DNA of 64,000 nucleotides from Arthrinium phaeospermum (lineage: Eukaryota > Ascomycota > Sordariomycetes > Amphisphaeriales > Apiosporaceae): NCBI GenBank assembly GCA_006503535.1, contig QYRS01000007.1, positions 992,001-1,056,000 of the forward strand. Reading direction: 5' to 3'. The position numbers and the translations under genes were made by a program. Below, piece after piece: positions 25,601 to 36,234 of this stretch. The notes beneath the pieces were generated by a model. The model did not search any database, was not told the DNA's origin, and was given only the letters and a program-made list of their open reading frames with translations. Position 1 is the first letter of the stretch. Each line of letters opens with the position of its first letter.

Positions 25601-26900
25601 TCGCCTTTGGCACGAGGAAGAAAAGAATTGGGTCGAAGAAGACCCTATCGTGAAGGCGCCAAGCCATCAATGCCCACATCACCCCTGACAGGATAGCCTG
25701 AGGGAGGAGGGGTCTGGGCTGGGGCTTGATCGCCGCTCACCGTTTTTCACGGGGTACCGCTACTAGTCAAAGTAGAGCAGGCGGACCAACTCTGTTAAAG
25801 TTACAGTCTCTGTCGTAAGTAAGATCTGGGGGAAGGGCCGGAAGGGCTGTCGTAAAGCCTTCTTTTTTTCTTCTGCTTCCAGGGTTTGGAGAGTCAGAAG
25901 GTCTTTTTGAACGTTCGGCTTCGGCCGCTTTGCTGGCTTTGGGGGGCGGGCGTTGCGTCGGTGTCTGGCTGAATAGAGCAATGTAAGTAAGCACGCAGGT
26001 TACAGCCGACGGTCTAGGTCACACCACCATCTCCCGATCGTCCGCCATCAAACGTCGAGAACAACGAGAACCCTGGCCCAACCGCCCAGTGTACTTGCAA
26101 TTGCGAGCATGCTCCTCGTTCTTCTCCCGGAGGGATCTAACGTAGGAATGGCAGGCAAAGAAGTGGGTAGACCGTCTCCACCATGTCGTCGCTCGTAGAT
26201 TTGCCGCTTTTAGGGAGCGCCCCGGGCAGTTTGCCCAGTTTGCATGGGGGGGAGCAGCGCCATCTTTGTTGCGTCGTGTGTCCATATAATAAACAATGCT
26301 AGGCCCCTCCTATCCCTTGACACTGACGTCTATGCTATTCCACCTACCGTTTCCAAAACCCCATCAAGTGAACCGACAGACATCATCGATATATACTGCA
26401 ACATCTATTCCTACCCGGGAAACATCGTGACCACGTTTCTACTACTACACAGCCCCAAGCCCCAGTCCTGAATCGTTCCCGAGAACAACGCCAACGATAC
26501 CCGCTTATAAGATTTGCTAGCCTCTGGATCCATCGTGAGTCGCTAGTGTCGGGACCAGAATCTACACCGATCTCACGGAGCTCTCTCGGCACAAACTGTG
26601 CTTTACTTCTTATAAGCTACTGCCTCCCCCCGTAGCTGCCAGCCATCTACAAACTCAGATTCGGCTCATACAGCTCTTTCGACCAAGCATCAAACACATA
26701 CACCCACACGCACACCCATACACAAATACAAAACGAACCACGAGACTGGCCGTACAGGAACAACACGACCAGTGACACCAGACCGGACTATAGCGACAAA
26801 GAACAATTTCCTTGAGTGGCTATATATATACTTGGTTGGGAATCGACACCAACTTGAATACAGCAAGACCTCCCCTGCATTTAGATACAAAGAATTCGCA
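22607..26900. other. intergenic, 4.3 kb
   Basis: No convincing gene on either strand. ORFs are all under 200 codons and show no domain I recognise. A minus-strand stretch at 26019-26285 and another at 25763-25994 are basic but unassignable. TAGGTAGG-type runs occur at about 25370. The last few hundred bases are C/A-rich, like the leader of the F-box gene. Confidence 0.5.
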
Positions 26901-28016
26901 ATGGTTGAGGTTTTGCGTTCGCCTTCGGAGGCGGTGGGCATTGGGGGCCGCATCGCCGAGTTGAGGCTGGCTTCGATTGATGAAACAGCCGTGTTGGAGC
27001 AAGACACCCCCAACGAGAAAGACCCCGGGTTCAAGAAGGTGACGACGAAGCAGCGACAACCGCGTCGTGCCTTCACAGCCGCCAGCGACTACCGCACACC
27101 CAACGCACCTTCCACACCCCGCGGACACCTTGAGAAGGGTCTTTCTCCCTCTTCGAGGCCGTCGGAGCAAGACTCCTACTTCCAAATCCCTACCGCTTCG
27201 CGCACACCTTCATCGCGATCCCCTATGACGCCGCAACAGCAGCGAGAACAGCACTACACACTCCACCATCAACAACCCAGCCCCGGGAACACCACCTCGG
27301 TACCGCCGGGACATGCCGCGGCTGCGTCATTGGCGGTGCGCCCGTCGCTGCCATCGCCGCAGCGGTCGTACTCGGTGATGGACTACGAGCCGATCCCCTT
27401 CATCCAGCTGCCCGGCGAGAAGCTCCAGCTCATGCACCTGCCGGCAGAGATCCACTTCGCCATCTTCGACTGGCTCGACCCCATCGACAGCACCTGCCTG
27501 GGCCTGGCGTCGCGGCACTTCTACGCCATCCACCGCCGCATGCACGGCACCGTGCCGCTCTCGGCGCGGCGCCAGGGCCCCAACGACATGGAGTGGGCGT
27601 GGCGGCTGGCGGGGCCGCTCCTGGACCTCGAGAAGAACAAGGCCCAGGGCGTCAGCACCGCCACCAAGGCCCAGGACAAGGCGCAGGCCGAGGCGGTTCA
27701 CGCCATGGCGGTCAAGTTCCAGCAGCAGCAGCACGATCGCGAGACCAGCAACGGGTCGGCGGCGGCGTCGTCGTCATTGGCCGCGCTGCTCCCGCGGGGC
27801 CAGGTCTACTGCCGAAAGTGCGGCATCTCGCGCTGCGAGCTGCACAAGCACATCCAGGAGTGGGTCCCGGCCGGCATGGAGTACTGCGAGGTGTCGCAGA
27901 AGTTCGGGCGCAAGGCCCCGGAGAATGCGCGCAAGACGTGCTACCGCAGCTCGCCGCGGCACCCCCACCGCTGCGGCCGCCACACGAGGCAGCAGCGCAC
28001 CGTGAGACTGGTCTAG
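26901..28016 (+). CDS. F-box protein with C-terminal Cys/His cluster
   Basis: Single-exon gene of 371 aa, starting at the ATG at 26901 (MVEVLRSPSE). It probably recruits substrates to an SCF ubiquitin ligase. The first 165 residues are disordered (Ser, Pro, Gln, Thr). The F-box-like helix set spans about 174-215 (LMHLPAEIHFAIFDWLDPIDSTCLGLASRHFYAIHRR). A Lys/Gln/Ala-rich helix and a polyglutamine run follow. The C-terminus has a cysteine pattern, YCRKCGISRCELHKHIQEW (303-321), then CYRS...HRCGRHTR, typical of a fungal F-box family whose substrates are unknown. Zinc binding by the Cys/His cluster is inference. Confidence 0.82.
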   Translation: MVEVLRSPSEAVGIGGRIAELRLASIDETAVLEQDTPNEKDPGFKKVTTKQRQPRRAFTAASDYRTPNAPSTPRGHLEKGLSPSSRPSEQDSYFQIPTASRTPSSRSPMTPQQQREQHYTLHHQQPSPGNTTSVPPGHAAAASLAVRPSLPSPQRSYSVMDYEPIPFIQLPGEKLQLMHLPAEIHFAIFDWLDPIDSTCLGLASRHFYAIHRRMHGTVPLSARRQGPNDMEWAWRLAGPLLDLEKNKAQGVSTATKAQDKAQAEAVHAMAVKFQQQQHDRETSNGSAAASSSLAALLPRGQVYCRKCGISRCELHKHIQEWVPAGMEYCEVSQKFGRKAPENARKTCYRSSPRHPHRCGRHTRQQRTVRLV

Positions 28017-30552
28017 GACACCGGTGTCCGGTGGCTCAGCAGGAGACTGAGCAGCGTGGCGCGATGAAAGCGAAAGGGGAAGCGGAAATGATATGAAATG
28101 ATACGACACGATACCTATAACCTGTACCAATACCTACACCCATCCACTCTACTGATGGAAAGGCCGTCAATGGCTTTTCTGTAGGAACACTGAGGGGAAA
28201 TTGTGTGATTTGCTTGCTGCTCATTGGCTGACCCGATTTGGGCCGCTGGATACACATTGGGCGGGCGTTGGACTGCTACGGGTGCGCAAGATATGATGTA
28301 TTCTTTTTGCTTTAGGGACTACAGGAGTAACGATACCAATACGGCTGTATACGCCCTCATATTAGCATAGTTTGGTGCGATAATAGCAACGTGCCTCATT
28401 CAAAACCTCAACTGCAAGCACAATCTCACTATCATACGTGCACGACCAACGATCAATGTAGCTGATTGCCTCTCACAACTAACAACATCATTGGTACTGA
28501 TTGAGCCATTGAGGGTTGCATAGTTCAGTGCTGCGTACCCGCTCGTTATGACCCAAGTGATCGCCTTATCGGTACATCAATATGCAGCATCCTCGAGTAC
28601 CGGTAGTATGACAGTAAGGACATCAACACGACGATGGACTAACCGAACACTCAGGCGTTCCCCGACAGATGGCAAGAGATATAATAATAGCATCTATAGT
28701 CTTCGGGTTACTACACTCACACACTGTATACTTTAGGTGGTTATTATATTCGAATGCTTTCAACATCGGCAATCAATCTGGCTATTTCGGTGTCTATCTT
28801 ATTCAATGTCACCTCTAGTATGTATGTAGCGTCATGCAAGATAGAGAGAATGGGCGCACAAGCACGCGACCCTGGTGGCCTCTATCGGTGTCTATCGGTA
28901 CAGCGGCCCCCAAGCTTCTGTGGGATGACGCCACAATTCTCCCATGTCCCCTTCGTCATCGTTCGTACTTCCTTGCCAAGTCGGGCGTGGGTAGAAAAAA
29001 GCGGCGTTCCAACTTTTTTTCCTGGGGATGGGTGTAATCTGAAAGGAGTAAAAGAACTGGAGCAGGCCGACAGTGAAACAGAGCGATCTGGCTACTAGAG
29101 GGAGAGAGAGAGGCTTGGAGGATGGGGGAATTGGCGAGAAAGTACTGGACGGTGGCTAGACGGATTGTACCGTCCAGGATGAGGGAAGGTTCACGGTGCA
29201 GAAATTGCTCCATGTAATCTTAAATCAATAATGGCCCGCCCCTTTCTTTCCATGGCACATGGTTGACGGCCGGACGGGGGGCATTGGGAACATACGATAA
29301 GCGGGAGGGGAGGAGGGAGGAAGAGGGAGGAAGACCTTAGACATGCATCAATCTGCAATCTGGACGGACGGTACAGTACATGCGGCATCGCAGGTCGTGT
29401 AGAGTTAGACTGTGCGCATTGAATGTGCTTGACACTTGTAGCGGTGGAAAAAAAAGTGTTATCCCTTATCTGTCCTGTACTGAAGGTGGTGTTTCAAGGA
29501 TGTAGGTACTATTGTATTTACATGCCTTCGCGGAAGCAGTTCTGTTGTCTGGAGTATATCGAAGCGTCTCTTCTGTCTATCCACACGCATCTCTGGCAGC
29601 CAGCAATTCCAAGCCCATATCCATCATTCAAGCATCCGATTGATTGTGTGTTAGCCGATACGGAACAGGCCACCGTCTACCTGCCTACAAGCATACCTAA
29701 GAGCGAAACAGGTGTGGGCTGCTTGATTGGCCCGATTAGCCACCAGAAGGCAGTGCGTGCGTGCTCAAGGGAAACCAACACGTCATTCGAGCGCAATTCG
29801 CGAGTCCAACAGGTTGGGAAAACCAAAAAATCGACACTTTCAATTTCGAAGCAGGCAAGCAAGTTGTCCTTGTCCAGTCCAGTCAATCGATCCAGCCTGG
29901 CCCGTGTCAAAGTAGGACGAGTACTTGTGTCTTGGTCTTTCCCCATTGCGGCGCATCATCCTATTAGTATCCGACGCGAGCGTGTCCCACTTGCTCAAAG
30001 TTTCCACACCACGAACTTTGAGAAACCCGAGGAGTCCTGGTTAGTGGTTAGCTCTTTTGGTTAAGTAAAAGAGAAGCCCGTTGGACCTGCCCATCCTCCG
30101 CATACATCCACGACAAACACCACGGAACTCTTTTCGTCGTGTCGTACGTACCTACCTACATCTATCGGCAGCCAGCCCTGCAGCAGCATCCCACGTTGCA
30201 CGATAAGCAAGAAACCCATCGAAGGCCTTGCAGCAACTGCCAGACAAAAGCCATTGGACACTTTCCAATCTCGACCCGACCTACCACTTCCAACTATCAC
30301 CTGCCATCCCTGTTTTACCCAAATCGGCCTCTTTGGATTGGGATTGGCGACGCGTATCGAGCGACCCGTCACTTCGTCAGACATACAGCCTCTACTTATC
30401 TGCCGTTCCTTCTTCGACAAATCAAGGAACCCAGAGGCGCACGTGGATCTGGATACTGCGTCACTTCCCATTTGAACACGCCAGCATTGCATTAGCATTG
30501 AACTGGTATAATACCACGCCCAACATCTGCCCCCAGCATTCACATTCCCACT
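28017..30552. other. intergenic, 2.5 kb, with an unassigned 213-codon ORF
   Basis: A plus-strand ORF at 29423-30064 begins with ATG but has mixed codon use and no recognisable domain; I do not call it a gene. The remainder shows purine-rich runs (29100-29340) and the CT/CA-rich leader of the cytidylyltransferase gene. Confidence 0.5.
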
Positions 30553-32135
30553 ATGTCTTCTCCGTCTGCTTCATCCCACGGAGGCAAGCGTAAGCGCCCA
30601 GCAACCGCTGCCGCCACGACCGCCATGATGGATGAAAACCCACTTCTGCAGCCCTCGTCCCGGGACGCCTCGGGCGAGGATGGCGACACTACTGCTCCGG
30701 AATCCGGTAGGTTGACCCACCGCAAAACCGATTCTGCCTCCAACGGCACAAACCCACCCAGCAAGCGACAGCGCGCCAACTCGGATCGAAACTCGGGCCC
30801 CCAATCATCTACGACCTCGCTCAACCCTGAACACGCCCCGGTCGACCCCGGTGAGCCCAGTGACACCACCGAGGCCAGCGTCGACATTGCCGATCGTGTT
30901 ACCCGCAAGAGCAAGAAGCCCACAGCGCTCAAGGATGTACAAGTGAATGGTGACGAGAACGAGAACCCCGATGGCGCCATGGCGCCCCCTCCGATTGGCA
31001 AATTGACACACCCCGTGGGCTACAAGACCAACGACCCACCTGCCGGCCGGCCCGTAAGAGTCTACGCCGATGGTGTGTTCGATCTTTTCCATCTTGGCCA
31101 CATGCGCCAGCTTGAGCAGGCCAAGAAGGCCTTCCCCGATGTGTACCTGCTCGTTGGTGTTACAGGTGACGAGGAGACCCATAAACGCAAGGGTTTGACG
31201 GTACTCTCGGGCAAGGAGCGCGCCGAGACCATCCGCCATTGCAAATGGGTGGACGAGGTGGTTGAGAACTGCCCCTGGATTGTGACCCCGGACTTTCTTG
31301 ATAAGCACCAGATTGATTACGTTGCACACGACGATCTTCCTTATGGTGCGGCCGAGGGCGACGACATCTACAAGCCCATCAAGGAGGAAGGAAAATTCTT
31401 GGTGACCCAGCGTACCGAGGGTGTAAGTACAACGGGTATCATCACAAAGTCAGTAACTCCGAACTTCCCCTTTCTCATTTGCTTCCTTCTTGTGTGTATG
31501 GCAGCAGCTGACCATGAATTTACCTCGATAGGATTGTGCGTGATTACGAAAAGTACATTGCCCGTCAATTCAAGCGTGGCACTTCGCGCCAAGAGCTCAA
31601 CGTCAGTTGGCTCAAGAAGAATGAGCTGGATGTCAAGCGCCACGTTCAGGATCTCCGCGATAGCATCCGGACCAACTGGTCAACTACCGGCCAGGAGCTC
31701 AGCAAAGAACTGCGCCAGTTCTGGCCGGCTAGTCGCCCCCAGAGCCCGGCCCCGGGCAGCCGAGTGCCCACTACCCCGGGTGCTCCTGCTGGCGACATGA
31801 CGCTGCGAGAAGCGGCCACCATGGCAAATGCTGCTAGATCCCCCACTACCCCTGGAGGCGAGCGAGGAAACTCCAACGAGTTCATCAGCGGGTACACTCT
31901 GGGCCTGGTCGGTGGAGTTAGATCTTGGGTAAGTTTCTCGTATATTCCATATATGACTCGCGATGGTTTTGCTGATGAACTCTTTTTTTAGATGACCAAG
32001 AACCGTCGGAATGTGCGAGACACCAACAGCCGGCCTCCCAGTCGGTCGCCGAGTGACGACGAGTCCGAGGAGAGCGATAGCAAGTCAAACAACCGCGGTC
32101 GGCAGCAAGCAGCCACCGCTGCGTCGACATCATAG
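30553..32135 (+). CDS. choline-phosphate cytidylyltransferase (CCT)
   Basis: Transfers CMP from CTP to phosphocholine, the rate-limiting step of the Kennedy pathway to phosphatidylcholine. Exons are 30553-31448, 31532-31928 and 31992-32135, giving 478 aa. The N-terminal 160 residues are disordered with NLS-like KRKR (12-15) and KRQR (71-74). The catalytic domain spans about 167-300: [14 protein letters not shown] with the HxGH motif at 180-183, and [12 protein letters not shown] at 287-298. The first intron lies exactly after this signature. An amphipathic region ([27 protein letters not shown]) would bind membranes; the tail is Ser/Pro-rich with [14 protein letters not shown], a likely phosphorylated segment as in other CCTs. 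The frame is clean. Confidence 0.95.
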
Positions 32136-33951
32136 TGGGATGTTGCTATGTTTGAGATCGGCATCGCGCTGATTATGTACGCGCTTGGGACACCGTTCGC
32201 ATTCCTCCTCGAGGCGGTGATTATTGTGAGCGTGTGGGTGTGGGTGAGTGTTTACGGCAGATAATTTCCTTAAACTGTGTCTGTACTAGCCGATTATCCC
32301 AGTGGCAGCTAGCTATTTCATAGCAGCCATCCAAATTATGATTATGCCACCCCCAATACGGAAACGAGGTCACGCATACAGACATGTTTTGGACTTGTAC
32401 TACTAGTAAAAAAAAGACTTATGCATGTATGTGTCTTGTCCGAATTATTGTACAGATGATGTGCTTGAAAGTTGAAATACGCATCTGTTGCAGCATCAAA
32501 TTAGCCCAGCCCCTGGCCTCTCGAACTATACGTAGTTGATAGCCAACTTTCTGAAGAAGAGTGGTATCCATTAACAGGAATCAGGCTTTGCTTTATTGTT
32601 TATCTTCTTTCGAGGCGGTCAGTGTTCAGTAAGGAGATGTTTCGTGAGGCTTTGACGTCATGAATAGTACCAGTTCTTTCTTGTTTACGCCGAAGGTCCG
32701 CAGCAGGCTCGCATGGTCGAAGTGTATATAACATGATTGGATGAGGAGATGGAAGCACCAGCCATCGACACCCGACCAATGCTTCGGCCAGGCCCAACGT
32801 CCCCCGTTCGCCCGTCTGGTATCGTTGCTCTGCGTTCTGGTAACCGGAAGGAAATATCCATCAATGTCCTGATGGCTGGCATCAGCTAGTCGGTATTCGG
32901 CGTTCCCAGCAGTTGTTTCTTCGAGCTGGAACAGTAGTCTCTATCATAGAAAGAGTCAAGCGAGCGTTGGGCTATATATACTGGTGCAAAGGTCAAACGG
33001 TCTGGCCCCTCGGATCCCCAGGCACACGTTTCTTGTCCAAGGCGAACTTCGCAGTGTCGATGGAGAATCTTCACGTCTTGCTGGCACCGCGACTCGGGAG
33101 CTTACTGCATGCAGCTCACTTTACTTAGTAGGAAGATTACAGAGACAACTACGGGTTACGGGGTGCTTTGCGCAGAGAGGCCAGGGATCAGGGGCTGCTG
33201 GAGTCAAAGCGGTCGGTCAGTACACCTTTGCCGTGCCTCGACACTTCTTCCGTAGAGACCGACCTCGGGCCGGGGGAGAGCATGGGCATCTCGTGTGGCT
33301 TGCAATCTACCCGGGCTCAGGGGCAAGAGGGGGAGGAGCACGGCTGTTGGAGGAGCATGCTTCGCATAAACCACGTGCACGGCTGGAGGGAATACGGCCT
33401 GGGGCCACGGGTATCGGCAGCGTATTATAGATTATGTTCACGACTTAATATACAAGGCGTTTCCACGTGGAACACGTGGCCGTAGATAGAAGGGAGTGGT
33501 TCGTTCTCCTTCATTGCACAAGGGTGTCTAACAACTCTCTTTCAGCTGCCCGGGGAATTCAGTGGCTAGACGCCGCTGGAGATTTCGGAGGAACCTAGCG
33601 AACGGCGCATCAGAGAGTCCCCTCCATGAGAAAACCAACACATGGCGTACCGACCTGTAACTTGCAGCATTCTACTGGAAGACAGAACCTAGACGAAGCG
33701 AGGTCTTGGTTACGAGGTAGGGCCTGGGGGCATAACGGGCCTGGGTCCAAGTCAATAAGCTACCCAGCGGTCAGGGGACGATACAGGACCCGGAAGGATT
33801 GCTGAGGGGGCACAGGTTCTTTCGTTTCAAATAGTTCTGCCGCGGCACATCCTACGAAGACTCGAACTCTTCCGAGGCCCACGGTGGGCAAAGCGGTTCT
33901 GTCCCCAGTAAAAGTCTGTTGACCTAGAATAGTTGGAACAAACCTCTTTGA

Positions 33952-33996
33952 ACCATGGCGTAGGTCACCATGGCGTAGGTCACCATGGCGTAGGTC
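33952..33996. repeat. 15-bp unit repeated three times
   Basis: The unit ACCATGGCGTAGGTC occurs three times in a row, perfectly, with a partial fourth (ACC). It lies in noncoding sequence. Confidence 0.95.
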
Positions 33997-35355
33997 ACCT
34001 GTGAGTAGTAGATTATATGACTAGGTCAGAAGGAGCACTAAGATATGTGAGCTGATCGGAGATTAGCTGAACCGCAGTTCCTTGTCCTCGGGGTGATAGA
34101 CACGAAAAGGGAAGACATATACAAAGTCTCGTTCTAGGGTATAGAAGACGGGGGGTATAAGGGGAATCTACTGCGCGGGGAGGGTGAAAAGAGGGAGGCG
34201 TGCAGGATGTTGTTATCTGATTTGGGCTAATGTCTGATTAGGACTACCCTCACTCGACGGGCACGCTTCGTGTGGAAGCAGGGTCTGTTCTCCATTCGGG
34301 GATCGGAGTCAGGCTTACGTAGACACATGGTGGTCATCGAGAAATGTAACAGAGGAACCCAGCACTGTAGAACTCGTAAAGACTGGTTGGTTCTGATCTG
34401 CGGGCTCGACCCTCAGTGGCTTCTCAGTGGTGTTGGTCTAGAGCTCAAAAGACTACAGTCATGTCTACATGGTCTCTATTTGGTCTCCTTTGATCTAGAT
34501 CAGGGCTCCTCTTACCAGTATAAAGCTCGTACCAGTGCTGGAAACGTGCTGGTAGGGATTGAAACTGACCTATAAAGCAGTAAGAGACGATCCTTGTAGG
34601 GGTGTGTTAATGTGCTTCCTGCTGACGCCTTCTGGTTCTACAAAGGATTTTGGCGTTATGTATGCTAGCCCTACAGTACGCCCCGGCTGTCAAGATATGC
34701 TGACCGAGAATCGCTATACCTCCTGTACGCACCCAGAGCAGACGCGCAGGTTGCATTGTGGCACTGGGATTCTCTCAAGCTAGTATAGATGTGTGCCTTG
34801 CACGCAAAGACCGGTGGACGGGGCACGACTTCCCCGACAGGAAGGTCTGTATCAAGAGGACATGTCTTTGATTAACCAGGAGCTGGCTGCGTATATCGGT
34901 CGGCTAAACGAGCGAACCGCAAGCGTCATCGCGTCAACAGATGAAATGCGACGATGTCATGGGCGTTTGTGGCGGCAATTTAGCTGCTACACGCAACGTG
35001 GGACTACCCCGTGCTGCTGCGAGGAGCTGCCTGGTCATGCTCGTGGCATGGGAGCAGATCTTCGGGCTTAGCCAAGTAGGTATTGTCCAGTAAGATTGCC
35101 TCAGGCATGAAGTCCGTCGACAAGATCGTGCATGCATGCGCCTACTTCAGGGGTCACACAACCATCTTGACCCTGGACGCGAACCCGGGTGTCACTACAG
35201 AAATGGCCACCACTTTGTAGCCATCTTGTACATGTACGCTGTTGATGGGCTTTCATTCTTCAGGGGACATCCATCTTAGGATGCCGGGCTACTCAGTTGA
35301 CAGGGCAAGTCGACAATGTCGGTAGGCTGCAACACAGCACTGATCATGGCTTGCT

Positions 35356-36234
35356 TCATTTCCGATACTGTATGCCTAGATCCGAACCGAGTTTTGATTG
35401 GTGTGTTGAACTCCGAACGTGAAGCACCCCTGAAGATATGATCAAGGAGATGGCAGATTCTGGTTCGATAAACACGTCAAACAAGCAGGTCGCAATGCAG
35501 ACGCAACGGTCCCGTTGACCGGAGCCGATCAACACCACCTCCATACCTAGCCACTCGCAGCAACGTGGTTTCAGGCCTAACGATCTCGCCCAATTGAGTG
35601 ATAAGATTCGGTGCCACGCTCCTTCGGCTGACCACCCAGCAGCCAGCCGCGCTAGTCTGTGGAGAAGAGTTAGCCAGGCCACTGCTATTACACCCATGCT
35701 ATCAGGAGCACATTGGTCGGTCTTTGGGCGTATCAGAGTCCCAGTCAGTCGCGTGGATCTGCTAACAGCTCGTGGCATATTCTGCCCACGTGGCAGAAAG
35801 GATCTTCCCGTCACAAGAACTAACATTGCCTGGCTACCGGGGAATGATGGCATTTCGGCCTCGTCAGCACCACCAAGGTTCTGATGTGTGTCGATACGCT
35901 CAGGCAGCGAGGTCTGGGCCTGGTCCATGATAAAGTAATGCCGTATACCAAGTAGTATTGTCCCTTGAAATGGGAGATGGCAGTGCCTAGCCTGGCAGCG
36001 CAGGTTCTCGATGTCGTCATTAATGACATACAGCGGCTGGAGGAGGACGCAGAGCAATACTGCTAGCCGTGAGGACCCCATCGCTAAAGACTCCGCCACG
36101 AAGGCTTCTTGTAACGAAGGTCGGTCCTCACTTGCAGTACCGCAGTTAGCTTCGATCATTGCATCAAGCAGAACAAACAGTTCAAAGAGACCAAAGATGC
36201 ATGGTAGAGCCGGCATCTCCAGCGCCATCAGCAT
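35356..36234 (-). CDS. unassigned 292-aa ORF
   Basis: An open frame with ATG at 36234 and stop at 35356-35358. Its translation contains hydrophobic segments near the N-terminus and several scattered cysteines, but no motif I recognise. Third-position bases are mixed rather than G/C-rich as in the recognised genes. It is flanked by noncoding sequence. It may be a lineage-specific gene, the antisense of an old gene, or chance; the length makes pure chance unlikely but not excluded. Confidence 0.25.
   Translation of the reverse strand: MLMALEMPALPCIFGLFELFVLLDAMIEANCGTASEDRPSLQEAFVAESLAMGSSRLAVLLCVLLQPLYVINDDIENLRCQARHCHLPFQGTILLGIRHYFIMDQAQTSLPERIDTHQNLGGADEAEMPSFPGSQAMLVLVTGRSFLPRGQNMPRAVSRSTRLTGTLIRPKTDQCAPDSMGVIAVAWLTLLHRLARLAAGWSAEGAWHRILSLNWARSLGLKPRCCEWLGMEVVLIGSGQRDRCVCIATCLFDVFIEPESAISLIISSGVLHVRSSTHQSKLGSDLGIQYRK

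Noticed and set aside
33840..33905. A minus-strand T-arm-like hairpin (GAAGA-GTTCGAG-TCTTC)
   Set aside because: No complementary acceptor strand and no anticodon stem at the right spacing; at most a tRNA fragment.
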